This document shows, piece by piece, positions 1 to 8,459 of a DNA stretch of 64,000 nt. This stretch comes from Verrucomicrobiota bacterium (GTDB lineage: Bacteria > Verrucomicrobiota > Verrucomicrobiia > Opitutales > Opitutaceae), in contig JAUVVA010000004.1 in NCBI GenBank assembly GCA_030604905.1, forward strand, positions 1 to 64,000, read 5' to 3'. The translations under genes were made by a program, and so were the position numbers. The notes under the pieces were generated by a model. That model worked only from the letters and a program-made list of their open reading frames with translations, ran no database searches and was not told where the DNA came from. How positions within the stretch are numbered: the stretch's first letter is position 1; the number at the start of each line of letters is the position of its first letter.

Positions 1-224
1 ACTTCGACGGCATCCTCACCGAGGGCGCCTTCCTCGTCGGCGCCACCGTCCGCGGCGGCCGCGTCCACGAGATCCGCGTCCTCTCCCGCCATGGCTGCCA
101 CCTCCACCTCGTCCTCCCCCACGAGGGCCCCTGGCAGGTCACCAACGAATCCACGCACACCCAGTGCCGCCGCGACTTCGCCCACGATACCCGCCCAGGC
201 GAGCGCTGGCGCTTCACGTCATGA
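1..224 (+). CDS. C-terminal fragment of a GH95-like alpha-L-fucosidase (5' end outside window)
   Basis: Frame 3 reads FDGILTEGAFLVGATVRGGRVHEIRVLSRHG...WRFTS* with stop at 222-224; resembles GH95 C-terminal domains. Too short for a firm family call. Confidence 0.5.
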   Translation, partial: FDGILTEGAFLVGATVRGGRVHEIRVLSRHGCHLHLVLPHEGPWQVTNESTHTQCRRDFAHDTRPGERWRFTS

Positions 225-370
225 AGTTCGCGCGGTGAGGCAAGGGCGAGCCCGCTGGACCAGCCGCCCTGCTTCGCCATGGACGCCGGATAACCCGTGG
301 CGAACGGCAAGAGGTGCAGAGCATATCAAACAGAGGTATGGCCGCAAACAGGCACAAAAAATCCTTGCTG

Positions 371-450
371 CCGTCGCGGCTCTCCCGCGCGCCTATAGGC
401 GCCTGCACCGCCTCATGCGCCTGATGATTTCTTGCGCCTTTTTGCGGCCA
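371..450. repeat. Dispersed intergenic repeat, copy A (partner at 25624-25703)
   Basis: Ungapped alignment of about 80 bp with about 79% identity by eye; shares CGCGGCTCTCCCGC-CGCCT-TAGGCGC and TGATGA-TTC-GCGCCTTT-CGGCCA; contains palindrome gcgcctataggcgc. Confidence 0.7.
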
Positions 451-714
451 ATCTCTCCTCGCCGTGCAGGTTTCGTGCGGCTACGACTCTGTTTGAAATG
501 ATATATTGCGTTTCAAATAGGACTGTAGCCAGAGGGGGCGCGACCGCTGGGCGCGCCCAGGTGGAGTGGCATTCGCTGAGAGGCAAACGCGGCGGGCTCA
601 GCGGGCCCGCCCTACCGCGGAAGGCAACACCAAGAGCTACAGTTTTCTCGAAATGCTTTAGCTCCGCGGGCTGCGGCGAGGTGACTTGAGCGCGGGACGA
701 GGCCCGCGCCCGAC

Positions 715-748
715 AGAAAAAAGCCGCGGCCTTTGAAGGCCGCGGCTT
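715..748 (-). terminator. Rho-independent terminator downstream of the PEP-CTERM gene 786-1631
   Basis: On the minus strand: AAGCCGCGGCCTT-CA-AAGGCCGCGGCTT followed by TTTTTC; 13-bp perfect stem. Confidence 0.9.
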
Positions 749-785
749 GGGCAAACGATGGAGCGGTGGGAGCGGGGGCGTGCGC

Positions 786-1631
786 TCATGCACGCGCGGG
801 CGCCTGCCGGCGACGGCGCATACCCGTGAAGCCCAGCGCCCCGAGCGCGGCCAGAACCGTGAAGGCCGAGGGCTCGGGAATCGCCGTGATCGTGAACTGA
901 TCAAAGCGAAGGTAGGCGTCCGAGTTCGCGGTAATCAACAAACCCGCCGCCTCGATCGTTCCTTGGGGAAGCATGGCAGTCCCGGCGACGGTCGCGAGCG
1001 ACTGGGACGGGTTGATGGTGGACCAAGTCACAGCGGAGGGATCCACAGTGAAGATCGTGAAGCCCACGCTGGTGGCGGTGTTCACTGTGTTCGAAACATA
1101 CCAGGTGCCGCCGATCTGAAGCGCCACCTGACCGCGGAAGAGATCCGCCCCCCAGCCACCCGTTTGGAATCCGCTGTCCGAGCCCCCGTAGGTGATCGAA
1201 GTGATATTGCTGGACTGAATGCTCAGGGGCGCCACCTCCGTCGTGCTGAAAAAGGCGCGACGGAGGGAGACGGCGCCGGTCCAGTCGAGACTGACGCCAA
1301 GGCTACCAGTGTTATTGTCCGGCACGGCGGGGAAAGACGCTACGCTGGGAGCGGCGGCGACCGAGATCCCCGCGCTGTTGTTCACGTAGGTCTTGGAGAG
1401 ATCGCCCGGACGGAGGGTGCCGTCTGCAAGCCCCACAGAGACGCTCCAGCCCATCTCGGCGATGGTGTCGGCGGCGGGGTTGTTGAAGGTGAAGTTTTCG
1501 CGATAGACGACAGATTGCGCCTGGCTGCCGGCGGCCGCCCCGAGCAGGACGGCGAGGAGGAAGGCGACGCGCGTGCCGGACCCGGAGGATCCGGTGGACG
1601 GGGCGAGGTGATGCTGGATTTTGGTGTTCAT
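786..1631 (-). CDS. PEP-CTERM sorting-domain protein
   Basis: N-terminal signal-like segment; C-terminus IPEPSAFTVLAALGALGFTGMRRRRQAPARA. Confidence 0.9.
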   Translation of the reverse strand: MNTKIQHHLAPSTGSSGSGTRVAFLLAVLLGAAAGSQAQSVVYRENFTFNNPAADTIAEMGWSVSVGLADGTLRPGDLSKTYVNNSAGISVAAAPSVASFPAVPDNNTGSLGVSLDWTGAVSLRRAFFSTTEVAPLSIQSSNITSITYGGSDSGFQTGGWGADLFRGQVALQIGGTWYVSNTVNTATSVGFTIFTVDPSAVTWSTINPSQSLATVAGTAMLPQGTIEAAGLLITANSDAYLRFDQFTITAIPEPSAFTVLAALGALGFTGMRRRRQAPARA

Positions 1632-1675
1632 CGTGTGTCTTGGGGGGCTGAAGATTTACGTCGGGATGGGGGGAA

Positions 1676-2419
1676 CTAGCGGCGCATGAAAAGCCCGTAG
1701 GTCACTTCCGAGGGCTTCAAAACGGCGGCGTGGCCGTCGAGGAAGGCGAACTTCGCGGCGGTATTGGACTGGGCCCGCCAGCGGATATTGCCGGCCGATT
1801 CCGCGGTGTCCGTGTTGGGGCCCATCGGAATCGCGGTGTTGGCGGGCCACCATTCCGGGTTGGTGTTGAACCAAACGTTGTTGAGCGTGCCGTTCGCGAC
1901 ATTGAAGCCGCTCAGCTCAACGCCGCCCGCCGGACTGGTCCGGGACTGGGCGCCATCGAAGAACAGGATCAGCCGGGCGGGGTTGCTGTATTCGGTGATG
2001 CGGCGCGGCCCGCCGTTGGCGCTGCTCAAGCCCATGGCGGCGGTATTGGCCGTGAAGTGGGCGGCATCGCTGGCGCTCTCAATCCGCGCGCTCGGATCTT
2101 GGAACACCGCGTTGAAGGTCGGCGTGTCGGAGGTGACGACGCCATTGCCGCTACCCATGTAGGCGCCGAGCAGAATGCGAAAGTCGCCGCTGCCATCGGC
2201 GGTGTAGATGGGCGGCAGACGGGATTGGTTGTCGTTGGTGTAGGAGATCGTCGCGAGGGCGATCTGGCGAAGGTTGCTCAGCCCTTGAGCCGTGCGGGCG
2301 CTCTCGCGCACCTTGCCGATCGTGGGGATGAGGATCGCGGCCAAAACGCCGATGATCGCGATGACGGTGAGCAGCTCGATGAGGGTGAATCCACGGCGAT
2401 GAAAGCGGGTCGGTTTCAT
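1676..2419 (-). CDS. Prepilin-type N-terminal methylation protein (DUF1559-like pseudopilin)
   Basis: [56 protein letters not shown]...[11 protein letters not shown]; start moved in from the ORF to MKPTRF. Confidence 0.9.
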   Translation of the reverse strand: MKPTRFHRRGFTLIELLTVIAIIGVLAAILIPTIGKVRESARTAQGLSNLRQIALATISYTNDNQSRLPPIYTADGSGDFRILLGAYMGSGNGVVTSDTPTFNAVFQDPSARIESASDAAHFTANTAAMGLSSANGGPRRITEYSNPARLILFFDGAQSRTSPAGGVELSGFNVANGTLNNVWFNTNPEWWPANTAIPMGPNTDTAESAGNIRWRAQSNTAAKFAFLDGHAAVLKPSEVTYGLFMRR

Positions 2420-2671
2420 GGGGCTTGGGGGAAGTGCCCCACGAGTGGCCGAGCCCTTTTCACGAGGCGATAGCACTCGACGCTTATACATAAAACATGC
2501 CGCACCTTTCAGGCGCGCAGGGGGAAGCATTCATCGAGAGGGCATCGAGCTCCCGGCCCGATCCGGCTCGGGGCGCGGCGCGAAACAGGGAGCCAGGCTG
2601 ACTCTCGCCCATGCCGCTCGCAAGCTGGGCGATCCGCGGCCCGCAGGCCGTCTCGGCGGGGGAGACGCTCC

Positions 2672-3739
2672 CTATTCGTTGACCGGCGGCAAGGTGGTGC
2701 CGTGGTGCCAGGCGCCGATAAGCTGGTGCCGCATGGCGAGACGCGGAATCCCGCTCTCAAAATGTTCCAGGGTCTGCACGAGGATGTTGACGGCATGTTC
2801 GGCGAGCACGTTCCAGCACTCGTCGATTCCGGTCACGTCGGGGAGCCATTTCGGACGCCAGCGTGGATCGGGCAGGCAAGGCATGCAGATTCCGACAGGG
2901 CGGTGGCCGGTGGCGCCTCGATTGAGAAGCGATCGGATAATGCCGGCGTAGGTGCGGTTCTCATAGGCCACCAGCACCGCGTCGGCGCGAGTCTTGTCGA
3001 GCCACGCGGAGAACTTCGCCTCCGAAGGCTCCTCGTTCCAATAAATGCCGGGCCACTTTTCGCCCGAAGCGGCCATCGCGCCGAGGTAGGCGGCGGAGAG
3101 GTGATTCAGGAGGCGGCCCTCCAGTTCGTGGGTGGTGACGAGACAGGGGCGCCGGTAACCACGGGCCAGAATCTCGGCCAGAGCGAGGCGCAGGTTACCG
3201 TAATGATCGGTGATGATCGTGTTCAGGCGGGGCAGCTCCTGCGTGTCGTCAAGCACCCTGACCGCGTTGAATTCGTGCCAGTCGAGATCGTAGTGGTGGC
3301 GCGACGACGTGTGCGGCATCAAAATAAGCCCGCGTATGCCGCGGCTGATCAAGATCTGGCTCGCCCTCCGCTCGGAAAGACGGCCGCTCTCGATCCAGAA
3401 ATTCTCCAGCTTGTAACCCAGCTTCTCCGCCCGCCGGCACGCGGCCTCGAAAAATTCGGCGTAAACGGCCGACCCTTTCCACGCCTCGGCCGAGGGCATC
3501 GAGTGCACCCAGGCCAGCGTGGAGCGAAAGGGCTGGGGCTGCTGGCCGCGGCGATAATTTGCCAATGAGCGGAGAGCGGGGTCGGGGCGATAACCGAGAG
3601 ATTCCGCCAGGTTTAACACGCGCTCGCGCATCGCGGCGGAAATGCGCGGGCTCCCGTTCAAAGCCATCGAGACGGCGGCTTGACTGATTCCAAGTTTTTC
3701 CGCCAGGAGCCGTTGAGGTATCGGGGAATTACCGGACAT
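2672..3739 (-). CDS. LacI-family transcriptional regulator
   Basis: HTH IPQRLLAEKLGISQAAVSMALNGSPRISAAMRERVLNLAESLGYRPDPALRSL plus periplasmic-binding-like domain. Confidence 0.92.
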   Translation of the reverse strand: MSGNSPIPQRLLAEKLGISQAAVSMALNGSPRISAAMRERVLNLAESLGYRPDPALRSLANYRRGQQPQPFRSTLAWVHSMPSAEAWKGSAVYAEFFEAACRRAEKLGYKLENFWIESGRLSERRASQILISRGIRGLILMPHTSSRHHYDLDWHEFNAVRVLDDTQELPRLNTIITDHYGNLRLALAEILARGYRRPCLVTTHELEGRLLNHLSAAYLGAMAASGEKWPGIYWNEEPSEAKFSAWLDKTRADAVLVAYENRTYAGIIRSLLNRGATGHRPVGICMPCLPDPRWRPKWLPDVTGIDECWNVLAEHAVNILVQTLEHFESGIPRLAMRHQLIGAWHHGTTLPPVNE

Positions 3740-3969
3740 TTACCTAAGTATTACGTCCGGTCTCTCCGAGTGCAAGAGCGCGACTAAAAGCATTTTTTCG
3801 ACGGCGCCCGGGCTAACTTATAAGATCCGGAGGGCTTGGCTTGATATCCGCGCGCTTGGCTCCCTTACCCTCTTATGCATCGGAGAAAAAAGATGCGCAC
3901 TTGCCAGGCGGCCTATGTGCGCATCGGCAAGGCGCGCAGCACGCGCCCGCGGTGTTGAAACAACGCGAG

Positions 3970-4506
3970 TCAGTCCTCGATCATGCGAACATCGGTCACC
4001 CAGATGCTGCCGACGATCTTGCCGAGGTTACCGATGGAGAACCGACCGTTGGTTTCGTCGGCGCTGGGACGGAGCAGGATTGTCACGCGGGCCCACGTCG
4101 TCCCCACCTCGACGGAAGCGTTGCTGGCGAGCACGCGATAGGGGGCGTGATGCTGCATCAGGCCGACCGCGAGCCACCGCGGCTGATCGGCTTTGGCCAT
4201 GAAGCTGATCCGGTAGCGCTTATCGGCGCGAAGGGCGATCGGGTATTGGGTGAAGCCCATCTTCCAATGATCGTCCCCTGGCTCCACGAGCTCGATCTTG
4301 ACTGCCCGGGCGCCATCGGGACCTTCGTCGGTGATGGTGATGTCGCCCAGGGCGGGCGAGTGCTGCTCGAGGTTCCAGCCTTCGAGCAGATTGTCGAAAT
4401 TGCCATTTCGCAAAAGCTGACGGCCTTGGGCGGATGCAAGGGAGGGCAGGAGACAGAGACAAAGCAGACCGAGGATACGGAGCAGAGCGGGGACGGAGTG
4501 TTTCAT
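3970..4506 (-). CDS. Secreted carbohydrate-binding-like protein (CBM4/9-like fold)
   Basis: Signal peptide, then LLRNGNFDNLLEGWNLEQHSP...YRISFMAKADQPRWLAVGLMQ...GSIWVTDVRMIED, typical of CBM4/9-like jelly rolls. Confidence 0.7.
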   Translation of the reverse strand: MKHSVPALLRILGLLCLCLLPSLASAQGRQLLRNGNFDNLLEGWNLEQHSPALGDITITDEGPDGARAVKIELVEPGDDHWKMGFTQYPIALRADKRYRISFMAKADQPRWLAVGLMQHHAPYRVLASNASVEVGTTWARVTILLRPSADETNGRFSIGNLGKIVGSIWVTDVRMIED

Positions 4507-4649
4507 TGGACGTTGGGTTGGTTGTTGAGGCGGAGGTTAAGCTGTTCGGAAACTATCACCGACAAGCTGGATGCAAGATTTCCACCACCCGATCCAGCGC
4601 GCGGGCGATGATTCTGATAAGCGCTCATCACAGGACGGCGCCGACCACG

Positions 4650-5867
4650 TCAGCCCACCATCGCGGGCGACGCCGCCCCGCCGATAATCGGTCGTGCTTC
4701 GGCGGGAGAGGACTCGAGCATGTCCACCAAGGCCAGACAGACGCCGGCCGTGACACCCATCGTCCCGGGCAACACCGCGCTGGCACCAACGGGCACGTTG
4801 CCGCTGCACGCATCATGCCCGGGCCAGAGATCCCCCGTGGTGCGGAGATTCGACGCGACGCAAGAGAGGAACCGGCCGGCGAGGCGCGTGGCCGCCGCGG
4901 ACTGCCCCCCGTTTCGTAGTGCCGCGACCGTGACAAAAACCAACGCGGGGCGGGCCAAACGGGTCTCCGCAGAGGAGGCTGCGGCCACCGCCGTGATCCC
5001 ATGCGGCTGCTCGAACTCGGCCAGGCGGGAAAGAATCCGCCGCGCCTGGCTCCCGTCCGCGCCGCCCAGCCACACGGGATGAAAAATCGTCGCCTCGAGA
5101 TTCGGGGTTTGGGACAGCCCGCGCACGGCGACCGAGGGCTCCGTCGCGTCGGCGAAGATGCCGCGCGCCTCATCCCACAGCCATTCGCGCACGAGGTCGG
5201 CACGTCGCACGGCGGCATCCGCGAGACGAGTCGCTTCCAGCGCATCGCCCCGGGAACGATGATAGTCGGCGAGACATCGTTCGGCGATGCCCAGGAGCAT
5301 GTTCACGTTCACGGAAAGCGACCGCGCGGCTCCGCCGCGGCGACCGCTTTCAAAACAGCCCTCGGAGACGGGGAGCGGCGGCGCGGCTCTCGGGGCACGG
5401 GGAGGAAAGGAGAAGGCGAGCCCCATCGGCGCGGTGCGCCGGGCTCGCCAGAAGTTCAATTCTCTCGCGATGGCGGGCGCGACGAGATCCCACGCGGTAT
5501 CGTCGTTCGTCGTCTCCACGTAACGCCGCGTCATCCATCCCAGGATCGGGTGGGCCGGTGACGGCTTCGCCTCCACCAGGCTGGTTGCGGGGAGGTAACC
5601 AAACTGGAGCGCAAGGTGGACGAGGTTTTCCAATTGGTCCCGCGCTTCTCGGCGGCGCCCCATCGCCAGCAATCCCTCGATGATGAAGGGGACTTCGTCG
5701 GAGACCAGGTGCCTCACGACCTGACGGCGAGATGCGACATAGTAGGCACGAGGCAACCCGAGCGTGCCCTGCCGGTTTTCCGGCTGGAAACGGCGCGCGC
5801 CGTCCCAATGCCGGAGGATGAAGGACGAGAGTCCGGCGAACCGGGAAGTCGCGGGCGGAGTGTTCAC
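4650..5867 (-). CDS. GH37/trehalase-like (alpha/alpha)6-barrel protein, probably catalytically inactive
   Basis: Alignable with 6955-8304 and 52621-53871 (EGLLAMGRR..A...LENLVHLALQFGYLP). Lacks the WDTF, GWDF and NEY/GEY...GW motifs. GTG start overlaps the upstream stop. Confidence 0.75.
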   Translation of the reverse strand: MNTPPATSRFAGLSSFILRHWDGARRFQPENRQGTLGLPRAYYVASRRQVVRHLVSDEVPFIIEGLLAMGRRREARDQLENLVHLALQFGYLPATSLVEAKPSPAHPILGWMTRRYVETTNDDTAWDLVAPAIARELNFWRARRTAPMGLAFSFPPRAPRAAPPLPVSEGCFESGRRGGAARSLSVNVNMLLGIAERCLADYHRSRGDALEATRLADAAVRRADLVREWLWDEARGIFADATEPSVAVRGLSQTPNLEATIFHPVWLGGADGSQARRILSRLAEFEQPHGITAVAAASSAETRLARPALVFVTVAALRNGGQSAAATRLAGRFLSCVASNLRTTGDLWPGHDACSGNVPVGASAVLPGTMGVTAGVCLALVDMLESSPAEARPIIGGAASPAMVG

Positions 5868-6907
5868 GAGTGGATGCCGGTGTGGTGACGATAGGCGGCG
5901 GTGATCGGACCGTGCGGAAAGGGCACCATGCCCTTCTCCACCCTCCTCTGCCCCAGCGGCTCGGGCGCGAGAAACTGAAAGTGTTCAAAGCCGAGGGGAA
6001 AGAGCGCGTCTTCCTCGAGCGTGCCGTGCCAGGAGCGCCCCTCGGGATCCCGCCACAAACCCTCGCCGGCGACCGTGAACCCGTCGGCGAAATCCACCAG
6101 CACGGCGCCAAACTCCTGCAGGGCGCGGGCGACCACTTTGGCGCCGGGGGAAAGCGCGAAAGCATCGAGCGCGAGGGACGGGTCCAAACGAAGCACGGTT
6201 CCCGCCGGCACGCCTCCGGGCACGCCGCCGTCCGTCCACAAAGCCGGAGGAAAATAGTGCGACAGCAAGCCGCTCGCCTTCATCGCGAAACTCAGCTTAT
6301 GGGCGATCCTGCCCTCGACGACATCGGCGTGCCGGATCATGCCTGCGATCGCCGGGACACCGGTGGCGCGGCTAGGACCGTAAAGGTGGATGCTCTCGCC
6401 ATTGCGCGCCGGAAAATCTCCGGGCGAAAACACGCCCGGGCCGTCCAAGCGATAAGCCATGCCGGTGCAGGATCGCCAGGCGCCGTCCTCGGCACGGCGC
6501 GCCGCCCACATGTCCCATGCCTCCCCGGTCGAAGGCGAGACGACGGCGAGGTGGCCGTCTTCTTGGGAGTCGCTCTCGGCGTGGGGAGGGATCGGCACTC
6601 CGCCGCCGGAATTGAAGTCGGGGTGGTGCCCGAGCTCCCGGCCGGGCTCGAGGAAGGGGCGCGAGTTGGCCAGAAACATCCTGCCCTGCGCGTCTTCGTG
6701 CAGTCTCCGCCCGACCGGCCGCCGTGGGGCGCCGGGACCGGCTTCATAGATGGGCACGGTCCAAGCGTGCAGATTGATGTGCAGCCCCGCCGATCCGGTC
6801 GACCAGCGGGTCAAGTCGAGGAAGCGATCCTGCTCGGGATGAGGGTCGCAGTTCGCGGGCAGGGGCGTGTTCCAGAAGCTGTCGGGTGCGAAGAAGGGGA
6901 GCGGCAT
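5864..6907 (-). CDS. Uncharacterised protein (FWNTPLPANCDPHPEQDRF...; possible glycan-active fold)
   Basis: Long ORF with coherent composition; operonic between two trehalase-like genes; start placed at MPLPFFAPDSFWNTPLP. No family recognised confidently. Confidence 0.7.
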   Translation of the reverse strand: MPLPFFAPDSFWNTPLPANCDPHPEQDRFLDLTRWSTGSAGLHINLHAWTVPIYEAGPGAPRRPVGRRLHEDAQGRMFLANSRPFLEPGRELGHHPDFNSGGGVPIPPHAESDSQEDGHLAVVSPSTGEAWDMWAARRAEDGAWRSCTGMAYRLDGPGVFSPGDFPARNGESIHLYGPSRATGVPAIAGMIRHADVVEGRIAHKLSFAMKASGLLSHYFPPALWTDGGVPGGVPAGTVLRLDPSLALDAFALSPGAKVVARALQEFGAVLVDFADGFTVAGEGLWRDPEGRSWHGTLEEDALFPLGFEHFQFLAPEPLGQRRVEKGMVPFPHGPITAAYRHHTGIHS

Positions 6908-6954
6908 GCGGGGAAAGAGGCGCGGAAGCGAAGGCGGCGCGGAGTGCGGCGGGA

Positions 6955-8304
6955 TCAGCGCCAGGCGGGCTCGTCGGCGGACGCCGTGCAAAGCATGTCG
7001 GGCTCATCGGCGAGCCCCTCGTCCTCGCGGTCGCAGGACAGGACGAAGCCTGCCAAGGCCGCGCCGACACCGGCGGTCCAGCCCATCATGGAAGGCAGCT
7101 CGTATTCATTGCGCACGTCCAGGCCACCGGTCTCGGCGTTATACTTCTCCCAGAGATCTCCGGTGCGGGCGAGGTTGCGCGCGACCGTCTCCACGAAGCC
7201 GCTCGCCACGCGGCGGGCGGCGGACCGTGCTCCTCCGGCCAGAAGGGCCTTGACGGTCGAGTATTGGAGAGGAGGCCACGCATTGGGGGCGTCCCATTGA
7301 CAATGACGGGTGCGCGGCCCCGGGGCGCAGGCCAGGATGCCATGCGCGCGTTCCAGATAAGGCAGGAGGGCGAGCGTGGAGGCGGTCTCGGCGGGCGTGG
7401 TGAGGCCGAGCCAGACCGGGTAGAACGACGCCGCGGAGACCTGCGCCGAAAGCCGACCGCGAACATGATCGTAATCCATGAAGGCGCCGAGTTCACGCGA
7501 CCAGAGCAGCTCTCTCATCAGCCGCGCCCTCAGCGAAGATCGCTCCGTCCAGAGGCGGGCTTCGTCCCGCTCGCCCAAAAGCAGACGACCGCGGGAGAGG
7601 ATCTGTTCGGACGCGAAGAGCAGCGCGTTCAGATCGACCGGGCAGAAGTCCATGCAACGCCCGCCGAAGCGCGGCGAAAAATCCCAGCCCGACTCGCACT
7701 CCGCATACGAATGCGCGACCGATCGCAGCTTCTCCTCAAAGCTGCGATCATCCGGCTCGGCCGGCCCCTCGACCCGCCGGTCCGTCCGCCCCACCCAGCT
7801 CGCCAACTCGTCGCGCTCGGCGTGATGCCCGTAGTGGTTGAGCCCGCAGGGCGCCCTCCGCTCGGCGTGCCAAAACGCCAGTTCGTCCTCGATCCGGGCG
7901 AGCGCGCCGCGCAGCCAGTCCCGATCCCTCGTATGGATGAACACCTGCTGCACCATCAGCGCGAGGTGGGGCGGCTGAGATCGGGTCAGGTAATACGTTC
8001 GGTTGCCATTGGGCATGTATCCGAATCGCCCTACAAGGTGGAGAATGTTGTCCACATTCTGCCGCGCCAGGTCCACCCGCCCCTGCGCCAGCAAACCCTC
8101 GTTCGTGTAGAAGGTGTCCCAGTAATAGAGTTCTTGGAAGGTCGTCTTGCGACAGGGCACCGTGTAGGGATGAGGGAGCCCGAGGACGTCGCCCTCGTCG
8201 TTCGGGGAAAAGCGCAGCGTGTCCTCCCAATGGTCGCGGATGAAGGTGAGCAAAGGTTCGAACCGATCGGCGGAGCATTCGGGCGGTGTGAGAGTCATGC
8301 CCAT
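6955..8304 (-). CDS. GH37/trehalase-like glycoside hydrolase
   Basis: YYWDTFYTNEGLLAQGRVDLARQNVDNILHLVGRFGYMPNGNRTYYLTRSQPP; catalytic-like ESGWDFSPRF and NEYELPSMMGWTAG. Confidence 0.88.
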   Translation of the reverse strand: MGMTLTPPECSADRFEPLLTFIRDHWEDTLRFSPNDEGDVLGLPHPYTVPCRKTTFQELYYWDTFYTNEGLLAQGRVDLARQNVDNILHLVGRFGYMPNGNRTYYLTRSQPPHLALMVQQVFIHTRDRDWLRGALARIEDELAFWHAERRAPCGLNHYGHHAERDELASWVGRTDRRVEGPAEPDDRSFEEKLRSVAHSYAECESGWDFSPRFGGRCMDFCPVDLNALLFASEQILSRGRLLLGERDEARLWTERSSLRARLMRELLWSRELGAFMDYDHVRGRLSAQVSAASFYPVWLGLTTPAETASTLALLPYLERAHGILACAPGPRTRHCQWDAPNAWPPLQYSTVKALLAGGARSAARRVASGFVETVARNLARTGDLWEKYNAETGGLDVRNEYELPSMMGWTAGVGAALAGFVLSCDREDEGLADEPDMLCTASADEPAWR

Positions 8305-8344
8305 GCGATAGGGGCCTTAGGAAACCGCGGCCACGCAGGCCCGA

Positions 8345-8406
8345 GCTTATACCAATAACACGCGGTGGGAGCGAACTCAGCTCCCGCGACGCTTATCGGT
8401 ATAAGC
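8345..8406. repeat. 62-bp imperfect inverted repeat (REP-like or double operator) between divergent genes
   Basis: GCTTATACC...GGGAGC-GAACTCA-GCTCCC...GGTATAAGC; outer 9 bp perfectly inverted, inner 6 bp perfectly inverted. Confidence 0.8.
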
Positions 8407-8459
8407 CCGGCGTCTGGTTGTCGCCTCCTCGCGGCAGGGAAAGCCTGCGCACCCATCCG

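Noticed and set aside
91-904. Small overlapping ORFs (91-501 +, 413-904 -, 432-689 +)
   Set aside because: No motifs, overlapping the dispersed repeat and hairpins; treated as non-coding.
2481-2500. cgcttatacataaaacatgc upstream of the pseudopilin as another TTAT-N4-ATAA site
   Set aside because: Spacing is 2 bp (TTAT-AC-ATAA), not 4; it could equally be a promoter -10 region, so it was not counted.
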